A stretch of 13,881 bases of DNA from Deltaproteobacteria bacterium (GCA_016194835.1 JACQAU010000341.1:1-13881); one strand, 5' to 3'. Positions 6,472-13,508 are shown, counted from the stretch's first letter. Notes: a model not told the origin generated them from the letters alone. Program-made: numbers and translations.

Positions 6472-6534
6472 AGGCATTTGGCAGCGAGTATGCTTTGATT
6501 TACAATGCACTCGCTGCCTTTGCCTTGTTTTTTT
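6472..6534 (+). terminator. Plus-strand intrinsic terminator with no visible gene
   Basis: A perfect 10-bp stem ggcagcgagt/actcgctgcc (6480-6489 with 6509-6518) is extended by AGGC/GCCT (6472-6475 with 6522-6525) across a small internal loop. Seven Ts follow at 6528-6534. This is the canonical form on the plus strand. On the minus strand, where the flagellin genes run, no T-run follows. It would end a transcript that is antisense to the flagellin leader, or it may be just a stable hairpin. Confidence 0.5.
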
Positions 6535-6615
6535 CCAGGAAACAAGCACGAGCCAATTGGCCTTGCTTTTGGTTTAAACTTTTTTTACATCATCCTTTAC
6601 TTCCTCCTTATAAAC

Positions 6616-7458
6616 TTAAGTCTGGTTAAGAAGTCCCAGAGCTGCTTTAGCAGTAGCGTTTGCTTGACTTAAAACCGCTACTCCTGATTGCATTAAAATT
6701 TGATTTTTAGTTAACTCAGTGGCTTCTTCTGCCAAATCAGCGTCTCTAATTCTGCTATTGGCCGCCGCTATGTTTTCTTTGTTAATTGCAATATTATTTA
6801 TTACTGATTGAAGTCGGTTTTGCATTGCCCCAAATTCTGCGCGAATTTTTGTAACCATAGAAATTGAGTGGTCAATGGCACTTAGGCTATTTTGAGCAGA
6901 TACTTTATCATTAACTGAGGCTAAATTAATACCAAGTGAGATAACATTAATGTCAGTTGCTGATGAATCAAAAAGTTTTACTCTATCAATAATGGGGTTA
7001 TTTCCAGTGCCAATTTGTATTTCAAAGGCAGAGCCTGTTCCGTTTAACAGTGATACTCCGTTATATTCAGTGCTATTTGAAATGCGGTCGATTTCTTCTA
7101 AGAGTTGTTGAAATTCAGTGTCTAAAAATTTTCTTTCAGTTGGTCCTATCGTATCTGAAGCAGCTTGTACTCCCAATTCTCGCATGCGGATTAAAATATT
7201 AGAAACTTCTGCCAGAGCTCCTTCGGCTACTTGTACAACAGAGATGCCATCTTGCGAGTTTCTTTCCGCTTGCGAAAGCCCTCTTAGTTGAGCTCTTAGG
7301 CTTTCCGATATAGCTAGTCCTGCAGCATCATCACCTGCGTGATTGATTCTGTAGCCAGAGCTAAGTCTTTCGAGGGTTCTATCTAAGGAACCGCGCGTTG
7401 ATCGTAAGTTTCGCTGCGCGATCAGTGACGGGACATTTGTATTTATTCGCAATCCCAT
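6616..7458 (-). CDS. fliC: Flagellin, divergent copy (first transcribed of three)
   Basis: Flagellar filament subunit of 280 residues. The start is MGLRINTN at 7458, because GGAGGAAGGT lies directly before that ATG; the ATG four codons earlier (7470) would overlap this site. D0/D1 blocks are SGYRINHAGDDAAGLAISESLRAQ, RMRELGVQAASDTIGPTERKF and, at the C-terminal end, NSRIRDADLAEEATELT and QSGVAVLSQANAT. It is clearly more divergent than the other two flagellins are from each other: the middle is SSATDINVISLGINLASVNDK instead of ADASLDSLKLGGESVATKQ, and the tail is KAALGLLNQT. It is the only one of the three with a clear sigma-28 promoter and has a folded leader of about 100 bases. Confidence 0.97.
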   Translation of the reverse strand: MGLRINTNVPSLIAQRNLRSTRGSLDRTLERLSSGYRINHAGDDAAGLAISESLRAQLRGLSQAERNSQDGISVVQVAEGALAEVSNILIRMRELGVQAASDTIGPTERKFLDTEFQQLLEEIDRISNSTEYNGVSLLNGTGSAFEIQIGTGNNPIIDRVKLFDSSATDINVISLGINLASVNDKVSAQNSLSAIDHSISMVTKIRAEFGAMQNRLQSVINNIAINKENIAAANSRIRDADLAEEATELTKNQILMQSGVAVLSQANATAKAALGLLNQT

Positions 7459-7507
7459 ACCTTCCTCCATGAAGGGTTACACCATGGTCATTCATTGACC
7501 TTATGGG

Positions 7508-7552
7508 GGTTTGTGAGGCCAGAGTCACGATTGACCTGTGTCACTCACAACC
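7508..7552 (-). promoter_or_regulatory. Stem-loop in the leader of the divergent flagellin gene
   Basis: In the minus-strand RNA, GGTTGTGAG (7552-7544) pairs with CTCACAAACC (7517-7508) in a 9-bp stem with one bulged A, just after the predicted sigma-28 start. A second hairpin, GGTCA-TTCAT-TGACC (7486-7500), flanked by CCAT/ATGG, follows and includes the frame ATG ACC ATG GTG TAA (7491-7477). The leader thus has two stems before the flagellin binding site. Confidence 0.45.
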
Positions 7553-7563
7553 TTCTATGAAAC

Positions 7564-7590
7564 TAATCGACACTTAGATTTGAGACTTTA
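7564..7590 (-). promoter_or_regulatory. Sigma-28 (FliA) promoter of the divergent flagellin gene
   Basis: Minus strand: TAAAGTCT (7590-7583), 11 bp, GTCGATTA (7571-7564). The enterobacterial consensus is TAAAGTTT-N11-GCCGATAA, so the match is 7 of 8 and 6 of 8 with the exact spacing. Transcription would start near 7557, about 99 bases before the ATG. It is the only clear sigma-28 site found among the three flagellin genes. Confidence 0.8.
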
Positions 7591-7613
7591 GAAAAAAATT
7601 ATGAGATAATTTT

Positions 7614-8522
7614 TTGGTGGGATTAGAGTTAATAAAACATAATAATGTTTTTGATTTTCAGATAAGAACTTTGGAGATTTCTCATAGGGATGACTATTTA
7701 GACTTATTAGATCAGGCGTTTTCAGTTCCAGTTGAGGGTCATTTTTTTGACGATTTTCCAGTGTGGGATTCTCGCTATGCTTTACCAATGTTGCAATTAG
7801 GGACTTATGTTGAATCCGTACTTGTCGCTACAGCGTCTTTACGTGTTGCAGAGCTTAAAATTCCTAACGGGTTGTTAAAAATCGGCATACTAGGTGCAGT
7901 TGCTACGGACAAAAAATTTAGAGGACTTGGACTGGCTACGTATTTAATTTCCAAACTTATTCAGTGGTCCAAGACACAGGATATCGCTTTGATATTTCTT
8001 TGGGGTTCGGAGCATTCTTTGTATGAAAAACAGGGGTTCACACTTTGTGGAGAGCAGTGGAGAGTTAGATTAAGTGAGATACCAAAATCAACGTTAAACG
8101 TTGGTATAACTATAGAAACGGGTTGGAGCAATGAAATTTTTTCGTTTTTAAAAAATCGGCCCTTTGGACTTTTGTTAGACGAAAAAGACTTATCATGGAT
8201 TTCGGCACATAAAAACGTGAAATGGTATTATGTTCAAACTCACGGAAAAATCATGGCTTATGCTGGAGTGGGTAGAGGCATAGATCTTAAGCACATGGTT
8301 CACGAATGGGGCGGGGACAAAGAATTTTTATTGTATTTATTAAATGCACTCAAGAAAGAAAATCCAGATTTAGAAATATTGGGTTCTAAAGTTCTGTTTG
8401 AAAAATATAATATAGAGGTAAAAAATTTTAAATCCGAGTTTTTAGCGATGTGTAAGGTATTGGATTTCAAATATAACTCATTATTATTTCCATTTTGGTT
8501 TTGGGGACTGGATGGTGCATGA
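7614..8522 (+). CDS. GNAT family N-acetyltransferase
   Basis: A protein of about 302 residues with an N-terminal GNAT domain (about 15-145). The acetyl-CoA binding motif is at 96-110, VATDKKFRGLGLATY, with R103-G-L-G106-L-A108 fitting the R/Q-x-x-G-x-G/A pattern. The following strand and loop IALIFLWGSEHSLYEKQGF (124-142) are the usual late GNAT region. The C-terminal half (about 150-302) is aromatic-rich, starts with a link like SEIPKSTLNVGITIE and is not a known acetyltransferase repeat that I can name; it may set substrate choice. The acceptor is unknown. The start is uncertain: TTG at 7614 or GTG at 7617; neither has a strong binding site. If a -10 of GATAAT at 7605-7610 is used, the message would be nearly leaderless. 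It runs divergently from the flagellin gene and ends 1 bp from the parB stop. Confidence 0.85.
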   Translation: MVGLELIKHNNVFDFQIRTLEISHRDDYLDLLDQAFSVPVEGHFFDDFPVWDSRYALPMLQLGTYVESVLVATASLRVAELKIPNGLLKIGILGAVATDKKFRGLGLATYLISKLIQWSKTQDIALIFLWGSEHSLYEKQGFTLCGEQWRVRLSEIPKSTLNVGITIETGWSNEIFSFLKNRPFGLLLDEKDLSWISAHKNVKWYYVQTHGKIMAYAGVGRGIDLKHMVHEWGGDKEFLLYLLNALKKENPDLEILGSKVLFEKYNIEVKNFKSEFLAMCKVLDFKYNSLLFPFWFWGLDGA

Positions 8523-8523
8523 T

Positions 8524-9444
8524 TTATGATAGATCGCGTGTCTGCTCCTGAATTTTAGCTAATGCTTGTAAGTATTCCTTAAGTCTTTCAGGGCCTTCGC
8601 CTACTTTCCAAACAAAACTTGGTACTACTAGTTTTTTCCCATCAAAATGAAACGCAAATGGTTTGGGCTCTTTTTTCTCTGCTACGGTTAGTTTTTCTTT
8701 TTCATTTGATTTAGTGTCTACAGAAACGTTGTTTTCATTAATGAGTAAAACTTCTTCTTTTTGCGAGGCTTCTTCGATGATTTTTTTATGGTCCGCTGGT
8801 GGAATTTGCAGTAGTTGGCGCAGTAATGATCTGTTTTTTATGTTTCTTTGCATCAACTCCAATTTTGTGTCATCTGGTAATCTTGTAAAACCAATGCACT
8901 CTGTAATTCTGGATTTTGGCTTTCCAAAGGCTTTAGCTATGCTTTCATAGCTTGTATAAGTTTGGTTTTCTAAAAGTGACAAATAGCCTTCTCCTTCTTC
9001 TATGGGATGTAAATCAACTCTGTCTAGGTTTTCTCTAAGAGCAATTTCATGTGTGGCTTTATCATCTGTAGAAAGTACTCTAGCTGGGATTCTCTCTAAT
9101 CCAGCAAGTTTTGTCGCGCGCAGTCTTCTTTCTCCGGCAATTACTTTATATCGGTCTCCATTCTGCACTACCAAGATTGGTTGCAGTACCCCGTGTTCTT
9201 TGATCGAGTTTGCCAAAGTTTTGATTTCTTCGTCATCAAAGTGTGTTCTTACTTGCAGCTCAGAAGCGTCAATCTTCTCGACTTGAACAAAATTGACTAA
9301 AAAAGTGGTTAAGTTTTTAAAGTTAGAATGCGTATTTTCTGCTGTTGTGCGTGCTGATGAATAGAGTTGTTTTAAGAATCCACTTCCCGGTCTTGTTTTG
9401 ATTTTTGTTTCTTGTTCCTTTGTGTTTTCCTTGGTTTCGTCCAT
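8524..9444 (-). CDS. parB: ParB-family chromosome/plasmid partition protein
   Basis: DNA-binding clamp of the ParABS segregation system, 306 residues. A polar N-terminal tail of about 50 residues is followed by the ParB/Srx CTP-binding domain (about 55-160): LANSIKEHGVLQPILV (78-92), GERRLRATKLAG (104-115) and ENLDRVDLHPIEEGEGY (138-154). The central helix-turn-helix is at about 163-190 (SYESIAKAFGKPKSRITECIGFTRLP). After a Lys/Glu-rich linker, the C-terminal 45 residues (PFAFHFDGKKLVVPSFVW...) are not the standard ParB dimer tail and look lineage-specific. It is 17 bp downstream of parA with a GAAAGGA site and surely shares its transcript. The likely DNA targets are the palindromes in and near parA. 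Confidence 0.92.
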   Translation of the reverse strand: MDETKENTKEQETKIKTRPGSGFLKQLYSSARTTAENTHSNFKNLTTFLVNFVQVEKIDASELQVRTHFDDEEIKTLANSIKEHGVLQPILVVQNGDRYKVIAGERRLRATKLAGLERIPARVLSTDDKATHEIALRENLDRVDLHPIEEGEGYLSLLENQTYTSYESIAKAFGKPKSRITECIGFTRLPDDTKLELMQRNIKNRSLLRQLLQIPPADHKKIIEEASQKEEVLLINENNVSVDTKSNEKEKLTVAEKKEPKPFAFHFDGKKLVVPSFVWKVGEGPERLKEYLQALAKIQEQTRDLS

Positions 9445-9461
9445 GATTATTTTTTCCTTTC

Positions 9462-10529
9462 TTAGTTAAATAAAAGCTCTTCAGTTAATGCACTTAGATC
9501 TAGTGCTGCCACACCGCGTGGGTTGACGTCCCACACCGTGGTTCTACGCTTAGTAGCTTCATTGAAATCTACAGTTTTATTGATTACTGTTTTTGAACAG
9601 TGTGATGCAAATTGTATTTTAAGTTCTCCTAACACTTCTTGACTAATAACCTCGCGCCTATCGTAAAAATTGGGAATAATTTTTACTTCTAGCTTTCGGC
9701 TGAATTCTTTTTCCATTTCTTCGATTGTAGCCATTACCAATGACATTCCATGAAACGATAATGGGTTTGTGGCGCAAACTACGTTTACTAGATCTGCTGC
9801 TACTAACATCGAACAGTTTAAAATCGATGCTGCGGGGTTTGTGTCGGCTACAATAAGATCATAGTGCTCACTGATTTTTTTTATTGATTCTGTTAGTCTG
9901 TATTCTCTTCTGGTTTTTTGATTAAGTGGTATTTCTATATTGCACAGCCCCAAATTTCCTGGAACTAAGTCTAATCCAGGAGCGACATTTATAATAGCTT
10001 CTTGAATTGGCAAATCATTGATTAGTACATCGTAAATGGTGGGCCTTTCGTGAGCATCTAAAATATCCAGATTTACTGTCAAATGTCCTTGACCGTCTAA
10101 GTCCAGAGCTAAAATATTATATCCCATCATTGCGGCGCGCATAACGTACTGCGCCGTTAGTGTGGATTTTCCTGTGCCACCTTTGACATTATAAAACATT
10201 TGTATTTTATGTTTTAGAGTTTGCGGTGCAAACCCGGTCGCCGCGGCGACCGGAGCTAAATTCTGACCTTCAGTAGGTGGTGTTATATCTTGTATCGACT
10301 GATTAGTGACTGTACTTTCTTGGTCGCCGTGGCGACCGATATTTTGTAGTTGTTTGCAATATTCTCTTATGCCCTCTAGCGAGATCATTTTTCGATCCAC
10401 GTTTCCTACGCGTTTTTTCATTGTCTTTAAAAATCCTTGTTCTTCGAGTACTGGTATTTGATTTCTCTCAATTTTAACAAGATTTGCAAATTCTGATGGG
10501 GTAAAGCAAATATCTTTAAAAGACGCCAT
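9462..10529 (-). CDS. parA: ParA-family partition ATPase with N-terminal helix-turn-helix
   Basis: A 355-residue ParA. Residues 1-62 form a MerR-like winged helix (FTPSEFANLVKIERNQIPVL...EGIREYCKQL), as in type Ia plasmid ParA proteins, which repress their own promoter. A linker of about 45 residues (63-108) is polar and contains two of the GC-rich palindromes. The ATPase follows: deviant Walker A KGGTGKS at 116-122, with the signature Lys116; Walker A' LDLDGQGHLT at 142-151, with Gly where most have Pro; VADTNPAASILN at 227-238; and CATNPLSFHGMSLV near 252. A good AGGGAGG site precedes the ATG. No oriC genes (gidA, rnpA, dnaA) are near, so this may be an extra chromosomal pair or one captured from a plasmid. 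Confidence 0.92.
   Translation of the reverse strand: MASFKDICFTPSEFANLVKIERNQIPVLEEQGFLKTMKKRVGNVDRKMISLEGIREYCKQLQNIGRHGDQESTVTNQSIQDITPPTEGQNLAPVAAATGFAPQTLKHKIQMFYNVKGGTGKSTLTAQYVMRAAMMGYNILALDLDGQGHLTVNLDILDAHERPTIYDVLINDLPIQEAIINVAPGLDLVPGNLGLCNIEIPLNQKTRREYRLTESIKKISEHYDLIVADTNPAASILNCSMLVAADLVNVVCATNPLSFHGMSLVMATIEEMEKEFSRKLEVKIIPNFYDRREVISQEVLGELKIQFASHCSKTVINKTVDFNEATKRRTTVWDVNPRGVAALDLSALTEELLFN
10236..10251. repeat. GC-rich palindrome 1 (inside parA linker)
   Basis: GGTCGCCGCGGCGACC, extended by two more base pairs each side to a perfect 20-bp palindrome (10234-10253). In parA it is read in the frame CCG GTC GCC GCG GCG ACC GGG, giving PVAAATG. Candidate ParB or ParA binding site. 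Confidence 0.8.
10322..10337. repeat. GC-rich palindrome 2 (inside parA linker)
   Basis: GGTCGCCGTGGCGACC: the same 7-bp arms with GT at the centre, 86 bp from palindrome 1. In parA it is read as GGT CGC CAC GGC GAC, giving GRHGD, which is a different frame from palindrome 1. Confidence 0.8.
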
Positions 10530-10568
10530 GTTTTTGTCCCTCCCTGGAAGACAGAATGGATGGTATAA

Positions 10569-10596
10569 ATTTTATGTCAAATATTTAGATACGCAA
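10569..10596 (-). promoter_or_regulatory. Candidate parAB promoter
   Basis: Minus strand: TTGCGT (10596-10591), 16 bp, TAAAAT (10574-10569), about 40 bp before the parA ATG. A TTGACA also lies in the spacer, so more than one start is possible. Palindrome 3 lies about 42 bp upstream of the -35 box. Confidence 0.45.
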
Positions 10597-10638
10597 GGCT
10601 TATTTAATAATTTTTATAGTTTTTATTTACCATTGCCC

Positions 10639-10654
10639 GGTCGCCACGGCGACC
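10639..10654. repeat. GC-rich palindrome 3 (upstream of parA)
   Basis: GGTCGCCACGGCGACC (perfect arms, 18 bp with the outer C/G pair, 10638-10655). It sits 4 bp after the stop of the permease gene and about 110 bp before parA. No T-run follows on either strand, so it is unlikely to be a terminator. Confidence 0.8.
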
Positions 10655-10658
10655 GCTA

Positions 10659-11456
10659 TTAGCTGCTAGCGCTTTGATATCTCTTTAGACCTTTTCTCCA
10701 CATCCACCGGTCAAAAAAGAAAAATACTATAAGCACGCCAAATAACCAGAAGTATTCATATATCTCTAGGCCTGTCATAAGGGCTCTAGCCGGTATGCTT
10801 CCGATGAGGGCAAAAGGAAGTGCTGTTAGGATCGTGTATCGGATAATTTTTGGATAAATTACATCTGGTTTAGTGGCAAACGAAAAGAAATGGTAATAGA
10901 GTTGGGAGATTGCCCAACTTCTTTCTGTCCAAAAAACCCAAATGGCAAATGCAAATCGTAATAAGATAGCAGTTAGTAGTCCAATACCTAACCAGCTAAC
11001 AAATAAGATCCATTTCCACCCTCCGAGAAAGTCCGCTGCTTTGGCATAGAAAATAGAAATTGCAATTCCTAAAACTAAATTAAAAAGCGCAGAAAAATTA
11101 ACCCAACGTGTAAGCGCTAAAAAAAGTGGATGTATGGGTTTGGTTAAAAAAATATCCAGCTCACCGCGGTTGACCAGGTCAGTAAAGGTCCAAAAATTTC
11201 TCTGGAACAAAAAAGTAAATAAAGCGTCGGAAGTAAAAAAAACACCTAAGAAGAAAAACACTTGCTCTTGTCTCCAGCCAGCCAAAGAAGGTGTATTCGC
11301 GTAGATGACTTTGAATAAACTGAATTCGACACAAATCCACACTAGATCAACTAGTGCAATTGTAAAAAAATTTGTTCGATAGCTGGCCTCACGTGCCAAG
11401 TTGTTTTTGATCTGAATTCTATAAACTTCACAGTATTTTCTCAGTGTCTGTAGCAT
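10659..11456 (-). CDS. ABC-2 type exporter permease (DUF990-like), second permease
   Basis: A 265-residue membrane protein of the ABC-2 permease type that matches what I know of the DUF990 (ABC2_membrane_6) family. The amphipathic N-terminus (LRKYCEVYRIQIKNNLAREASYRTNFF) is followed by about six membrane segments (near residues 29-48, 64-86, 115-137, 146-176, 205-225 and 232-251). The block RGELDIFLTKPIHPLFLALTRWVN (97-120) is the cytoplasmic region that I associate with this family. It probably pairs with the other permease and the upstream ATPase in one exporter, with unknown substrate. An AAAGG site lies seven bases before the ATG. It is separated from the first permease gene by 272 bp that hold the nested inverted repeat. 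Confidence 0.85.
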   Translation of the reverse strand: MLQTLRKYCEVYRIQIKNNLAREASYRTNFFTIALVDLVWICVEFSLFKVIYANTPSLAGWRQEQVFFFLGVFFTSDALFTFLFQRNFWTFTDLVNRGELDIFLTKPIHPLFLALTRWVNFSALFNLVLGIAISIFYAKAADFLGGWKWILFVSWLGIGLLTAILLRFAFAIWVFWTERSWAISQLYYHFFSFATKPDVIYPKIIRYTILTALPFALIGSIPARALMTGLEIYEYFWLFGVLIVFFFFDRWMWRKGLKRYQSASS

Positions 11457-11498
11457 TTATTACCTTTATTATCTTGATAAACTAATATTATCTATGCC

Positions 11499-11720
11499 TA
11501 TCTTAAAAATACCTGTGAGGTGTAGTATTTCTATGAATTAATTTTGGGATATTTTTAAAATAATTTTGTGAGAGAAGGCTTTGGGGCAGCCGGATGCGGC
11601 TCGACATGGATGTCAAAGGGGGCCCCAAAGGCAGGATGCCGCGCCTGAGCGAATAAAATTATTTTAAAAATATCCCAAAATTAATTTATCTAAAACCTCC
11701 TCACAGGTATTTTTAAGATA
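11499..11720. repeat. 222-bp nested inverted-repeat element with GGATG hairpin core
   Basis: Outer arms 11499-11520 and 11699-11720 (22 bp, perfect) and inner arms 11536-11567 and 11655-11686 (32 bp, perfect) are A/T-rich. The 87-bp core (11568-11654) is GC-rich and folds further: ctttggggc/gccccaaag (11579-11587 with 11622-11630) encloses AGCCG-GATG-CGGCT (11588-11601) and GACA-TGGA-TGTC (11603-11614); GGCA-GGA-TGCC (11630-11640) follows. GGATG recurs at 11592, 11608 and 11634. It ends 8 bp before the stop of one permease gene and starts 43 bp before the next. The outermost bases TA...TA flank TCTT...AAGA. It has no room for a protein. Confidence 0.9.
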
Positions 11721-11728
11721 ATCATAAT

Positions 11729-12532
11729 TTACCCACCTAAACTCTGATACCTACGAATACCAAGGTGCCAACTAATTCTTATACCAACACATAATACAGC
11801 AATCCAAACTACGCTAACCCCTAATGCATGAAGGTATTGAGCCACCGACCACTTGCCTAATGCAAACTGTGTGGGTCCAAAAACATACAAATAAAATGGC
11901 GTTGCTTTCCATACCCAGCTCATGCTTGCTGGAAATAAATTTAGAGGTAAGAGCTCACCTGAAAGAATGCTAACAATCAGATTTTTTACCATGAGAACGC
12001 TATAGGCTTCTTCCCAAAGAAAAGAAAAAGTGGATAGGATAGCTCCCACTTGGTAGTGAATGATATTGCCAAGTAGTGCTAAAAACATAGCACCAAAAAT
12101 GCGAGGTACCGTGATTGGTAACCAAATGCTCAAAACTACTCCAATACAGATGCATACTGAAGCAATGACCAATTTAGGGGCAACTCCTCTGATATAAACA
12201 AACTCAACTATCCCTATTGGTTTCAAGAGATGTTGACTTAGATTACCGGTGCGGATCATTTCTTGTAATTCAAAGTCTTGGTTCCCGCCGCGAATTTGTG
12301 AAAATAAAACAGATATGATCGTATAGTTAATTAGTTCTATAAAACTCATTCCGCCAAATGAGTTTGCCTGTCCAACATAAAAGACAGCGTACCAAAGTAT
12401 TAGTTGTATACTAGCTGGCACCAAAGCTGAACCTATAATATCAATGAAAAATTCAGCTCTATATGCCACGGCATCCATGAATCCATTTTTGAGAGCCGCA
12501 GCTCTCCAGTGCAAATTAATTATTTTTTTCAT
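11729..12532 (-). CDS. ABC-2 type exporter permease, first permease
   Basis: A 267-residue membrane protein of the same general type as the downstream permease: a short N-terminal helix (LHWRAAALKNGFMDAVAYRAEFFIDIIG), about six membrane segments, and the block RGGNQDFELQEMIRTGNLSQHLLKPIGI (residues 80-107), which parallels the RGELDIFLTKPI block. The tail GIRRYQSLGG matches GLKRYQSASS of its partner, showing that the two permeases are distant paralogues. It overlaps the ATPase gene by 17 bp and has no strong binding site of its own, so it is probably translated by coupling. It likely forms a heterodimeric channel with the other permease. Confidence 0.85.
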   Translation of the reverse strand: MKKIINLHWRAAALKNGFMDAVAYRAEFFIDIIGSALVPASIQLILWYAVFYVGQANSFGGMSFIELINYTIISVLFSQIRGGNQDFELQEMIRTGNLSQHLLKPIGIVEFVYIRGVAPKLVIASVCICIGVVLSIWLPITVPRIFGAMFLALLGNIIHYQVGAILSTFSFLWEEAYSVLMVKNLIVSILSGELLPLNLFPASMSWVWKATPFYLYVFGPTQFALGKWSVAQYLHALGVSVVWIAVLCVGIRISWHLGIRRYQSLGG

Positions 12533-13508
12533 AAATTTGCTGGATCACAGTTTCTAAACTTTGTTCTTCGATGCTCATATCAATGACTTGGTACAGGCGC
12601 ATGAGTTTTTGTAATACAGTAATGATTAACTCTTTTTTGATATGAAATATGATGTGTTTTGGATTTTGTGATTCTTGTTCTACTTCTATTTGTGTTATTG
12701 GTAGTTCAGTGGTTTTAGCTAATTCTTCTGGCGTAGGATATTGTAGAAGCAGTAATTTCAATCTAATTTCGCCTTTTTTGGTAAGTGTATTTGGGGACCC
12801 GTCATAAATAAGTTCACCAGTTTTTAAAATTAGTATTCTAGGGCATAGTTCTTCAATATCTTCCATATTATGACTTGTGAGAATAATGGTAGCTTTGTGA
12901 CTTTGATTAAATTGTTTTAGAAAACCTCTCAAATTATGTGCAGCTAGAATATCCAGGCCTATAGTTGGTTCATCTAAAAAAATAACTTCTGGCCAATGAA
13001 TTAGAGCTCCAATGAGTTCCATTTTCATGCGCTCACCTAATGAGAGTTTTCTGATTTGAGTTTTTAAAAGCCGATTTACGTTTAAGAGTTCTGTGAGTTC
13101 GTTTAATCTTTTTTTGTATGAAGGATAAGGAATTTCATAAATAGCTCTTAATAGGTCAAATGCATCTAAAGCACTTAGATCCCACCAAAGTTGTGCTTTT
13201 TGCCCCATTACTAGGGATATTTTTTTACGAAAATCAATGGATCGCTCAAACGGGACAAAGTTCATTACTTTTGCATTGCCAGAGGTGGGCGGAATAAGTC
13301 CGGAGAGTATTTTTAAAAGTGTTGTTTTCCCGGCGCCATTAGCTCCAATTAAACCAATAAAATTTCCACGTTCTATTTGAAAGCTAACATTCTTAAGAGC
13401 TTCTGTAGTTTTGTAGCTTGGTTTTATCAGCAGGCGCATAACACCGCGCATCCCTTCGTCCTTGATGGTGGTTCTAAAGTGTCGGCAAAGTGCTTTGGTC
13501 TCGATCAT
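12516..13508 (-). CDS. ABC-2 exporter ATP-binding protein
   Basis: ATPase of 330 residues (from ATG 13508; a GTG two codons earlier at 13514 is also possible). Residue numbers from the ATG: Walker A GANGAGKTT (55-63), Q-loop MGQKAQLWW with Gln103, signature LSLGER (155-160, in place of LSGGQ), Walker B VIFLDE (175-180), D-loop GLD, H-loop His213 in ILTSHNMED. The last about 90 residues are an extra regulatory domain (EIRLKLLLLQYPTPEELAKTTELP...). It heads the operon with the two permeases. The candidate promoter (TTGCGT-N17-TATCTT, 13546-13518) places the start point within a few bases of the ATG, so the message may be nearly leaderless. Substrate unknown. Confidence 0.92.
   Translation of the reverse strand: MIETKALCRHFRTTIKDEGMRGVMRLLIKPSYKTTEALKNVSFQIERGNFIGLIGANGAGKTTLLKILSGLIPPTSGNAKVMNFVPFERSIDFRKKISLVMGQKAQLWWDLSALDAFDLLRAIYEIPYPSYKKRLNELTELLNVNRLLKTQIRKLSLGERMKMELIGALIHWPEVIFLDEPTIGLDILAAHNLRGFLKQFNQSHKATIILTSHNMEDIEELCPRILILKTGELIYDGSPNTLTKKGEIRLKLLLLQYPTPEELAKTTELPITQIEVEQESQNPKHIIFHIKKELIITVLQKLMRLYQVIDMSIEEQSLETVIQQIYEKNN

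Larger units (their letters stand above)
6059..6615. promoter_or_regulatory. 557-bp intergenic region between flagellin genes
   Basis: Unusually long for tandem flagellin genes and without a convincing gene. It holds several inverted repeats: atgttta/taaacat (6166-6172, 6193-6199), gaatctga/tcagattc (6304-6311, 6330-6337), the 10-bp arms at 6480-6518 (listed as a plus-strand terminator) and a 10-bp palindrome GCCAATTGGC near 6553-6562. The latter, with flanking AAGC/GCTT, is the best candidate for the 3' end of the upstream flagellin transcript. The decamer taccctcctt (minus-strand AAGGAGGGTA) at 6256-6265 repeats the one at 3981-3990. I found no convincing sigma-28 or sigma-54 match for the flagellin gene at 6058. 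Confidence 0.45.

Noticed and set aside
6381..6629. 82-codon plus-strand reading frame in the flagellin intergenic region
   Set aside because: It runs through strong hairpins and into the flagellin 3' end, has no binding site and an odd Phe/Cys/Trp-rich composition.
7459..7470. Start of the divergent flagellin at 7470
   Set aside because: GGAGGAAGG directly before the ATG at 7458 is the ribosome binding site, so MEEG is not translated.
10638..10655. Palindrome 3 as the terminator of the exporter operon
   Set aside because: No T-run follows on either strand, and two further copies lie inside parA, which a terminator would not explain.
10234..10655. Palindromes as a CRISPR array
   Set aside because: Only three copies with unequal spacing (86 and 317 bp), inside a coding gene, no cas genes.
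11499..11720. Nested inverted repeat as an ordinary rho-independent terminator
   Set aside because: It is 222 bp long, has a GC-rich folded core and sits in the middle of an operon; far larger than a terminator.
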